A DNA stretch of 64,000 nucleotides from Saprospiraceae bacterium (GTDB lineage Bacteria; Bacteroidota; Bacteroidia; Chitinophagales; Saprospiraceae), in assembly GCA_016716185.1 (NCBI GenBank), contig JADJWV010000002.1, forward strand, positions 1,898,501-1,962,500, in the 5' to 3' direction. A program made the position numbers and the translations under genes. Shown here piece by piece: positions 19,401-26,316 of the stretch; the first letter of the stretch is position 1; every line of letters starts with the position of its first letter. The notes beneath the pieces are model-generated. The model was not told where the DNA came from. It saw only the letters and a program-made list of their open reading frames with translations, and did not search any database.

Positions 19401-19553
19401 ACTTGTTTCATCTTCAATCCCTTGAACAGCATTCAATGCATACTCATTTGCCTTGCGCTCCACTTTATTGGTTGGCAAATAATAGACGAACTGCAATAAA
19501 CAAACGAGAACGATTGCAATGAGCAGCCATTTAACTATACCTTTTTCGAACAT
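16473..19553 (-). CDS. secDF: Fused protein translocase subunit SecDF
   Basis: This 1026-residue fusion of SecD and SecF uses the proton gradient to finish export of proteins through SecYEG. The SecD half carries the D1 motif GLDLKGGM (about 95) and the periplasmic segment VELPGIDNPERARKYLQ. Its membrane block contains GMAVDANVVIFERIKEE. The SecF half starts with GVEFKGGYSYNV (about 720) and repeats the membrane block with IGYSINDTVIVFDRIKE. Fused SecDF is the normal arrangement in Bacteroidota. It stands alone with its own promoter box and a hairpin after the stop. Confidence 0.95.
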   Translation of the reverse strand: MFEKGIVKWLLIAIVLVCLLQFVYYLPTNKVERKANEYALNAVQGIEDETSRQAAQKVARVKYLDSISSEKIFSIPLIKEFTYHDLKKQQLALGLDLKGGMSTILQIDLTDLIISLAGNSQDPAFRKAISNANERMRSSQQDFITLFVEEFKKESNGRSLASVFSRGASLKDRINFETSDLDVARILREVANETVDLTFKRLKDRIDKLGVTQPNVSLDKTRDMIVVELPGIDNPERARKYLQASAKLEFWDVYRNTDPGVFDGIVNADKKLSALDKGDTSSVEDDFKLVDRYDYTRDSLGNVIDSVKVGTDTIKNDLLADKGPLLSVLSPTSPAAGYTAIIGSVEKSNRKRFLELVSMPEIQAIFPSDLEFRIEAKPYKVQGETQPSNKYNVYAIKKKPGLSAAPLDGERIARASANPDNLTGEVVVSLTMDNKGAKTWGEMTTRAANDNKREIAIVLDDEVVSCPSVREPILGGNSQISGNFTIDEAKDLANILQVGKLPAKALIVQESLVGPSLGKENISKSLWSIIGGFLLVMLFMVVYYTTSGFVAILCLLLNVLFILGTLASFGTVLTLPGIAGLVLTMGMAVDANVVIFERIKEELASGRTMLDAIKEGFAHSYSAIIDSNVTTILTSIVLFVYGLGPIKGFGIVLIIGIIFSLFTAVLVSRLVLDWWVGVKGNSISFASNLTARAFKNVNFDWVGSRKYAYMFSGLLIIVSFVSFFTRGFELGVEFKGGYSYNVTFSSDVEAETIRQALTKSFGTNPVVKSVDTKNTFNITTSYLINENAPDVAERVNQKLFEGINEMSGGNMKYEDFINNESSGTHIVSFSQVGPIIADDIKSSAIKAIIIALIVIFIYILFRFYKWQYSAGAIIALAHDTIITLGAFSLLHGILNFSMEVDQALIAAILTVIGYSINDTVIVFDRIKEHLGFESQKTDRELINEAVSLTLSRTINTSLATLLTIIILFLFGGASTKGFCFALVVGIIVGTYSSIFVATPIIVDLKTNLKYTAKKIKAKTTRQLSKV

Positions 19554-19587
19554 ATCGTTATTTACTTTACTTTTCTGAAAAACTCCG

Positions 19588-19595
19588 CAAATATA
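19588..19595 (-). promoter_or_regulatory. Promoter -7 box of secDF
   Basis: Read on the minus strand the sequence is TATATTTG, an exact TAnnTTTG, 34 nt upstream of the ATG. It predicts a leader of about 30 nt. Confidence 0.55.
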
Positions 19596-19695
19596 GTGCT
19601 ACAAATGGAGAATTAGAGGATAATGTAAAATAATAACTAGGCTGTTAATCTAATGTAAACGGTATAACTATATGTTTATAAACAAATTACATATA

Positions 19696-21993
19696 TTATA
19701 AAGTATAAACTATTTTAAGGCTCATATTTCTGGGTGCTTCCATCAAGCCTGGTCTGGTTGTATAAATTTCATTTGTCAGATTGTTGACATTCAGCTGCAA
19801 ATTCCATGGCCCCCAATTTGTTCCCACTCTAAAGTCGTGAATTCGGTAACCGTGATCGTGAATTTGCCGGAAATCATTTATTCCCTTTATGAAAAGTGTG
19901 ACCTGAAAAAGCCAATCGATCGCCTCTACATGCGACACATATTGAAATGCATAGCCCATATAAAATCCCGAAAAATCCAGTTGAAAATCCATTCGGAGTA
20001 AATCTTTCGAACGGTATTTCAGGATATTTTCAAATGAACTTGAATTGGCGGCATTTTGCTGTCCAATGGTGCCAAATTCTCTTTCATTAATGGCCAATTG
20101 CTTTCCGGAAAGGTCAAATTCGCGATATTTCGGATCAATCCGGGTGTAACCACCACTGAGTGTCCAATTGAAATTTAAAAGAGACTGATTTATGTAAAAT
20201 TCCACTTCGAATCCGCTAATTTGGGTGTTGCCAATATTCCTGGATTGAAATTGTAGTTGATTATTTAAAACAAATTCCATCATATCGTAATAACGCGAAT
20301 CGAAATAAGCCAGATCGATCATGCCTTTGATATTTCCTATAAGCCATCCCTGACGGAGACCCAGTTCGTAATTCCAGCCGTGTTCTGATTCCAATTTAGT
20401 ATTGGGGACGATGCGCAATCCTCCGGCGGTGGTTTCGATATATTTTTCCGCAAGTGAAGGAAACCGGAATCCCTCTCCTACTGACATTCGGAGATATCCT
20501 GCATTCCAGATATTATAGTTCAGTCCTGCCCTGTATATAAATCGATCATCATCCGTTTTTCGGGCAACTTCCTCGCCACCCAACAAGCCAGGACCATTCG
20601 ATTCATATCTTTCATAACGAATGCCGGCATTTAAAATAAATCGCTTGCCAAATCGTCTTTCCAATTGTAAAAACAAAGATTGGTTTCCCAGGCTAAAACT
20701 GGTATCGCTGTATAATTGAGCCTTTGTCCACGTAGCATTCCATACAGCACCGGCTTGTAAATCTATTTTTAAAACTTTCAGGTTTTTTCTCAATTGGTAT
20801 TCCAAATAAGCATGATGACTTTTATTTTCCTGGTTGTTGTCAGCTCCATTAAATATGTTGTAATACCTTCCAAGCAACTTATGATGAAATCCTTTTCGAT
20901 CGTGATAACTAAGCTTTGGGTCAATCGTGAAGCGCAGTTTATCGCTTCGGGTAGCAGCAGATTCTGCACCCTGATACAATCCATTATCAAGCCAGTAAAA
21001 AAAATCACTGCTGGAGCCTCCATTGGCATTGAGCCCGAGAGACAACAACAAACTATCCGTTAAACGGTACCTAAAAATGCCATTCAGTCTGAAATTTTCC
21101 GAGTTGTTGTCCTTGTTAAATCCTTTCTTGTGATCAAAACTCGAATTAAGGGAATAGTCCCAACGGGCTTTTTTTCTCCTATGAACAATGGCATAGTAGT
21201 TTTCAAAAGGAAGTGACAGCTCTCCATTTTTTCCCCACCATTCTTTTCCATTGCCAGGCTTCAGATAAATACCTGATGTCGCTGTAATCGAAGTATAGGG
21301 TTCGAGTCCGGGAGTAACAGAACGGAAATGCACCACCCCATTCATTGCAGAGCTTCCATACAATGCAGAAGCTGCTCCCTTAATGACTTCAATTTGACCG
21401 ATAGATTCAAATGGCAGGTCATTCCAATAGGGATTTGCTGCATCCTGTTGCATCATCGGCAGGTCATCCATGAGCAACATCACTCTGCTTCCTGCACCAT
21501 AACTGTATCCAGACCCCCCTCTGATGTTGGCTTGTCCGTCGATAATCTGTACCCCACTGATCCTGTCCAATGCTTTTTCACCACTCAGCGAATTTAACCG
21601 GTTGGGCAGTTCTTTTCCTACAACACTCATGGAAACCGTGGATTCAGCTATAGGTCTTTCGTATTTAGAGGCACTCACCACAGTGGTTGATAACAATAAA
21701 AACTTTTCAGTGAGCAGCACCGGGCCTTTCGAAATTTCAGAAAGATTTATAGCATATTCTTCATAGCCCACTAAATTAAACCTGATGATGGAGTCTTGTA
21801 ATCTTTCAATCAAATGAAACATGCCTTCCTGATTGGTATGGGTTAGGAATGCTCCGCAACTGACGAGCACATCGGAAACTGGCTTCTTACTCCGCGAATC
21901 CAGAACGACTCCCTGAAGCACCCCTGGCTGCACCTGTGCAGCTAAAATCGAAAACTGCAATAAAAAAAATACAAGATTGAGTCTTTGATTCAT
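19696..21993 (-). CDS. TonB-dependent outer-membrane receptor
   Basis: The 765-residue receptor has a signal peptide (about 1-19) and a carboxypeptidase-regulatory-like domain (about 23-100). A plug domain follows, with VMLLMDDLPM and AASALYGSSAMNGVV (about 150-230), and then a 22-strand-type barrel ending in the aromatic-rich NMSLKIVYTL. It imports a ligand too large for porins (siderophore, cobalamin or glycan fragment) with TonB energy. No SusD partner or periplasmic binding gene is adjacent, so the substrate is open; such stand-alone receptors often take up metal chelates. A small secreted T9SS protein gene starts 36 nt away on the other strand. Confidence 0.9.
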   Translation of the reverse strand: MNQRLNLVFFLLQFSILAAQVQPGVLQGVVLDSRSKKPVSDVLVSCGAFLTHTNQEGMFHLIERLQDSIIRFNLVGYEEYAINLSEISKGPVLLTEKFLLLSTTVVSASKYERPIAESTVSMSVVGKELPNRLNSLSGEKALDRISGVQIIDGQANIRGGSGYSYGAGSRVMLLMDDLPMMQQDAANPYWNDLPFESIGQIEVIKGAASALYGSSAMNGVVHFRSVTPGLEPYTSITATSGIYLKPGNGKEWWGKNGELSLPFENYYAIVHRRKKARWDYSLNSSFDHKKGFNKDNNSENFRLNGIFRYRLTDSLLLSLGLNANGGSSSDFFYWLDNGLYQGAESAATRSDKLRFTIDPKLSYHDRKGFHHKLLGRYYNIFNGADNNQENKSHHAYLEYQLRKNLKVLKIDLQAGAVWNATWTKAQLYSDTSFSLGNQSLFLQLERRFGKRFILNAGIRYERYESNGPGLLGGEEVARKTDDDRFIYRAGLNYNIWNAGYLRMSVGEGFRFPSLAEKYIETTAGGLRIVPNTKLESEHGWNYELGLRQGWLIGNIKGMIDLAYFDSRYYDMMEFVLNNQLQFQSRNIGNTQISGFEVEFYINQSLLNFNWTLSGGYTRIDPKYREFDLSGKQLAINEREFGTIGQQNAANSSSFENILKYRSKDLLRMDFQLDFSGFYMGYAFQYVSHVEAIDWLFQVTLFIKGINDFRQIHDHGYRIHDFRVGTNWGPWNLQLNVNNLTNEIYTTRPGLMEAPRNMSLKIVYTL

Positions 21994-22029
21994 CTAAATC
22001 AGTACTTTAGAGTCGCAAAATAATTCGCT

Positions 22030-22809
22030 ATGATGAAACAATATACAATTTCTATCCTATTAAGCTTATTTACTATTTCCATAGATGCTCAGGCATGCCT
22101 GCCAGACAGCACTTTAAAAGATTCTTCTGCTGGTGTTTTTCCCAGGCCGATCACCCCAGAAAATCCCAATGGCGGAATCACGAAAAAAGCTTGTATCAAT
22201 AAACCCTACGAATTCACACTAACCGTAGTCGTTCCGGATACCGTTCAAATACCTATTTTACCCGCTCCTCTCCCCCTGGAAAAAGTGGCGATAGATACAG
22301 CAAATGCCATTTCCAATTTACCGGTTGGAATTTCCTACAGTTGCAATCCTCCCAATTGCATTTTCAAAAAGAATGAACTGGGATGTTTAATCCTCAATGG
22401 AACGCCCACGGATGTTAATACACCGGGAGATTACAAACCCATAATCAAGTTAAAACTCACAGTCAACGTCGGGGTACCATTTGACTACACCACCGAATAT
22501 CCGGGTCCTGCATTTCCGGGTGAATACATTCTTCAATTGCAAGCCGAAAATGATTGTGCATCTGCTGCTAAAAATTTTAGCCAATTTAAAAATTCATGGT
22601 ATCCAAACCCGCTGACGGGAAATATTTTATACTCCGATTCACATGCTGAGTCTGTTAAAGTCTACAACAGTCAGATGCAGCTCCTTAAAAATACAAGTTC
22701 GTTAAAATCAAATTTAATCGAGTTAGACCAGGATTTAGAGTCTGGAATTTATTTTATTTTCTGGTCAGAAAAAGAGAGATATTACTATCAGAAGATCATT
22801 GTGCTTTGA
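22030..22809 (+). CDS. Small secreted protein with T9SS sorting tail
   Basis: I do not recognise this family. The 259-residue protein has a signal peptide (about 1-20, ending near SIDAQA) and a Cys- and Pro-rich middle with paired cysteines (for example YSCNPPNCIFKKNELGC). The C-terminal tail, FKNSWYPNPLTGNILYSD to the end, has the WYPNP start of a type A T9SS sorting domain. The middle resembles an Ig-like or putative Ig domain of the kind found in secreted Bacteroidota proteins. It is divergent from the TonB receptor gene, and both starts lie within 36 nt. Function is unknown. Confidence 0.75.
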   Translation: MMKQYTISILLSLFTISIDAQACLPDSTLKDSSAGVFPRPITPENPNGGITKKACINKPYEFTLTVVVPDTVQIPILPAPLPLEKVAIDTANAISNLPVGISYSCNPPNCIFKKNELGCLILNGTPTDVNTPGDYKPIIKLKLTVNVGVPFDYTTEYPGPAFPGEYILQLQAENDCASAAKNFSQFKNSWYPNPLTGNILYSDSHAESVKVYNSQMQLLKNTSSLKSNLIELDQDLESGIYFIFWSEKERYYYQKIIVL

Positions 22810-23010
22810 TGGCAATTCATCTGTTTTGATATCTGCTTTTAGCCAAATTAATTAGGGGGACCTCTAAAAAACCTCTCAGACGAGGCGTGTGAATTTTTTA
22901 ACTCTGGGTTTACTGCTGTAAATAAGGAGTTTAAAAATTTGCACAACGAAGTATCAGGGATTTTTATAATTGCCCTTAAGCAGTTGCTAATAGTTTAGTT
23001 AATATCCTTT

Positions 23011-23499
23011 TTATTCTTCTTCATCTTCGAATTCATCGTAAAAGATCGGGTCGATCATTGGCAAGCCTATCCATACAGTTTCTTCTTTGCTAACTGACAT
23101 CATTCTGAGTACACCGCCACTAGACCTTGCAATTTGTTCGGCATATGCTAAAAAAGAAGAATACAATTGACTGGCAGTCCGCATAGGCAGTTTGCGCAAA
23201 ATCGGATTGATTGCCGACAATCTCTTACTGATTTCTGAACAACGTGCATCAACCTCAGCTGGCAATACGGCCAACCAATTTTCAAACTGTGCACTAAAGT
23301 GCGCATCGACATCCTTGTAATAAGGTTTGAGATCATAGTGGTTGTGGTAGCTCCGGATTTTGACAATCTTTTCGGCCCAGGTCTTTTCTTTTAGGTCGAT
23401 TTCATCATCAGCACCGGCAATTAAAATTGCTATCAGCGGCACAGCATCTACGAGCAGCTGGTAATCTTCTCTTGAAATGTCTTTAAACTGCATGTTCAT
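23011..23499 (-). CDS. Conserved hypothetical protein, TerB-like helical fold (tentative)
   Basis: This 162-residue soluble protein is predicted mostly helical. The segment VDAVPLIAILIAGADDEIDLKEKTW resembles the TerB/DjlA-type 'A-D-G-x-I-D-x-x-E' helix pair, and a second half holds an SSGG element. It ends in an acidic tail (EFEDEEE). I believe similar small proteins occur across Bacteroidota, but no function is known to me. It stands alone: a 200-nt gap precedes the mutS promoter region and another lies after it. The start MNM gives two nearby ATGs, and the first is used. Confidence 0.6.
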   Translation of the reverse strand: MNMQFKDISREDYQLLVDAVPLIAILIAGADDEIDLKEKTWAEKIVKIRSYHNHYDLKPYYKDVDAHFSAQFENWLAVLPAEVDARCSEISKRLSAINPILRKLPMRTASQLYSSFLAYAEQIARSSGGVLRMMSVSKEETVWIGLPMIDPIFYDEFEDEEE

Positions 23500-23600
23500 A
23501 AACCAGTTCTTTTGGAATGAAAAACAATCAAATTTACTATGTTTTAAATACCAAACAAATATATCAATAGTTTCTGCTTATAATTCGCATCTTGCTTCTT

Positions 23601-23608
23601 TATATTTG
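23601..23608 (+). promoter_or_regulatory. Promoter -7 box of mutS, leaderless arrangement
   Basis: TATATTTG matches TAnnTTTG and ends only 5 nt before the ATG at 23614, so the transcript should start at or next to the start codon. Confidence 0.6.
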
Positions 23609-23613
23609 TCGCT

Positions 23614-26232
23614 ATGAAAGGCCAGCAGCTGCTCTTTGAAGTAAATACCATGACTCCCTTGATGGAGCAATATTATGCCATGAAGGCCAAGCACCCCGAT
23701 GCGCTATTGCTCTATCGCGTTGGTGATTTTTACGAGACCTTTGGAGAAGATGCCATTACGAGCTCAAAAGTATTGGGTATTGTGCTGACCAAAAGAAATA
23801 ACGGGGGTTCTGATATTGAGCTTGCCGGCTTCCCGCATCACTCTCTGGATGTTTACCTGCCGAAACTTGTTCGTGCCGGGTTCCGGGTAGCTCTTTGCGA
23901 GCAATTGGAGAAACCTTCTAAAGGTAAAAAGGTGGTCAAACGAGGGATAACGGATGTGATCACTCCGGGAGTTACGACAGACGACAAATTGCTCGACACG
24001 CGAAAAAATAATTTTCTTGCATCTCTGAATATTTCCTCAGCAATTATTGGCATCGCACTTGCCGATGTTTCTACCGGCGAATTCTTTTTATCCGAAGGTG
24101 ACGTTCCCTACATTAAAAAATTACTGGAAAGCTTTAATCCGTCTGAAATCATTATTTCCAAATACAGAATTGCCGAATTTGAAAAAATATTTGGAGATCA
24201 ATTCTACACTTACGGTTTAGAGGATTGGATCTTCCAGGGTGATTTTGGAAAAAATAAATTACTGGACCATTTTAAAGTTGGTAGTCTCAAAGGATTTGGT
24301 ATTGAAGGTTACAACAGTGGTCAGATAGCAGCTGGTGTTATTTTACATTATCTGGATTCCACCGAAACTAAAAATCCATCGCATCTGTCAAGCATCAGCA
24401 GATTATCGAATGATGAGTTCGTATGGATGGATCGTTTTACGATCCGCAACCTGGAATTGGTTGAACCCATTCACCCGGAAGGCAATACTTTATTGTCTAT
24501 CATCGATCGCACACAAACCCCCATGGGATCGAGGATGCTGAGAAAATGGATCGTATTACCACTGATCGATGCCGGAAAGATCCAATCCAGACTCGACATG
24601 GTCGAAAGCGTTTTAGTTGATGCGAAACTCATGGAGGAATTATCGTCGCTGCTTCATCAATTTGGCGATCTGGAAAGATTGGTCTCGAAAATTCCGTTGC
24701 GTAGAATTTCGCCCAGGGAAATCAACCATATTAAAAAATGCCTGCTTATTTTAAAACCATTAAAATCCTTATTGGAAAAACAGGAAAACCCTGGTCTCCG
24801 ATCGCTTGGACTTCATTTTCAGAATTGCGATGAGTTATGTGAAGTCATTCAAAAGCAATTATCAGAAAATGCGCCAAACACCAGCAACAAAGGAGGAATT
24901 TTTACTTCTGGTTTTTCTCCGGAGTTGGATGAACTAAAATATGTACTCACCAATTCAAAAGATCTACTGGTAGAAATACAGGTTAAAGAAGCTGTATCTA
25001 CGGGGATCAATAATTTGAAAGTTGGTTACAATTCTGTCTTTGGTTACTATCTGGAGGTGACCAATAAATTTAAGAATCAGGGGCTCGTTCCGGATCATTG
25101 GATTCGCAAACAAACCATGTCGACGGGTGAAAGATATGTGACTGAAGAACTCAAAACTTTGGAAGTAAAAATTCTTGGTGCAGAAGAGCGCATCATTCAA
25201 ATCGAGGAAGAGTTGTTTGAAAAACTCCTGGATTTGATCCAGGAATATGTCTTACCACTCCAGCAAAATGCAAAAAACATTGCAAGCATTGATGTTATCC
25301 ATTCCTTTGCAAAAACTGCGCAGGAATTGAATTTTACCAAACCCTTTATGGACGACAGTAAAATTATCGACATCCGCGAAGGAAGGCATCCCGTTATTGA
25401 AAATCAATTGGCCGATGGAGAACATTACATCCCCAACGATATCTATTTAGATTCGGATGACCAGCAAATACTCATGATCACCGGACCAAACATGTCCGGA
25501 AAATCTGCATTATTGCGTCAAACCGCACTCATTTGTCTGCTTGCACAAATTGGATCTTATGTTCCTGCAAAAGAAGCCAGATTGGGTGTGATCGACAGAA
25601 TTTTTACAAGAGTTGGAGCCAGCGACAACATCTCATCGGGCGAGTCGACATTTATGGTAGAGATGAATGAAACATCATCCATACTCAACAATTTGTCTGA
25701 TCGATCCCTTATTTTACTCGATGAAATCGGACGTGGGACCAGCACTTACGATGGCATTTCCATTGCCTGGTCCATCGCCGAATTTCTTCACAACCTAACT
25801 GATAAAAGACCCAAGACTTTGTTTGCTACACATTATCACGAGCTCAACGAACTGGCGGAATACCTTCCGCGTATTCATAACTTCCATGTAGCGACCCAAG
25901 AGTTAAATAATAAAGTCATCTTCTTAAGAAAACTTATTCAAGGAGGGAGCGAACACTCTTTTGGAATTCACGTTGCTCAGATGGCCGGTATGCCTCGCGT
26001 TGTGGTTAACCGGGCAAACCAAATTTTGGAAAGTCTGGAAGAAAAAAGATCAACCGGACCCAATATTTCAAATATTCAAAAAAATCATGAAATCATTCCA
26101 ACAGATGATTCATCTGCAGAAAAACAAAAACTCATCCAAGAAATTTTCAATCTAGATCTCAACACTTTGTCACCAATTGAATGCATGATGAAACTGGCGG
26201 AGATACAAAAACAACTGTCCTCAATAACATAA
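23614..26232 (+). CDS. mutS: DNA mismatch repair protein MutS
   Basis: This cytoplasmic ATPase recognises mismatches and small loops after replication and recruits MutL. The 872-residue length is typical of MutS1. The N-terminal mismatch-reading motif DFYETFGEDA (about 31-40) supplies the Phe-x-Glu pair (here F-Y-E). The connector, lever and clamp domains follow. Walker A GPNMSGKSALLRQ is at about 625, Walker B LILLDEIGRGTS near 700, and the THYHEL switch follows. The short C-terminal helix set is present. The gene has a nearly leaderless promoter and faces the convergent adhesin gene across an 84-nt gap. Confidence 0.97.
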   Translation: MKGQQLLFEVNTMTPLMEQYYAMKAKHPDALLLYRVGDFYETFGEDAITSSKVLGIVLTKRNNGGSDIELAGFPHHSLDVYLPKLVRAGFRVALCEQLEKPSKGKKVVKRGITDVITPGVTTDDKLLDTRKNNFLASLNISSAIIGIALADVSTGEFFLSEGDVPYIKKLLESFNPSEIIISKYRIAEFEKIFGDQFYTYGLEDWIFQGDFGKNKLLDHFKVGSLKGFGIEGYNSGQIAAGVILHYLDSTETKNPSHLSSISRLSNDEFVWMDRFTIRNLELVEPIHPEGNTLLSIIDRTQTPMGSRMLRKWIVLPLIDAGKIQSRLDMVESVLVDAKLMEELSSLLHQFGDLERLVSKIPLRRISPREINHIKKCLLILKPLKSLLEKQENPGLRSLGLHFQNCDELCEVIQKQLSENAPNTSNKGGIFTSGFSPELDELKYVLTNSKDLLVEIQVKEAVSTGINNLKVGYNSVFGYYLEVTNKFKNQGLVPDHWIRKQTMSTGERYVTEELKTLEVKILGAEERIIQIEEELFEKLLDLIQEYVLPLQQNAKNIASIDVIHSFAKTAQELNFTKPFMDDSKIIDIREGRHPVIENQLADGEHYIPNDIYLDSDDQQILMITGPNMSGKSALLRQTALICLLAQIGSYVPAKEARLGVIDRIFTRVGASDNISSGESTFMVEMNETSSILNNLSDRSLILLDEIGRGTSTYDGISIAWSIAEFLHNLTDKRPKTLFATHYHELNELAEYLPRIHNFHVATQELNNKVIFLRKLIQGGSEHSFGIHVAQMAGMPRVVVNRANQILESLEEKRSTGPNISNIQKNHEIIPTDDSSAEKQKLIQEIFNLDLNTLSPIECMMKLAEIQKQLSSIT

Positions 26233-26316
26233 TTTCAGTTATTGCAACTTCCAACTTATTTAAATCCAAACTTATGAATTTATAAGCCGGCTTGAATTAA
26301 ATTTCATCAATACCCT

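Noticed and set aside
22838..22900. Terminator after the small T9SS protein gene
   Set aside because: Only a 4-bp GC stem (CCTC/GAGG) is visible, and the T run begins some distance later.
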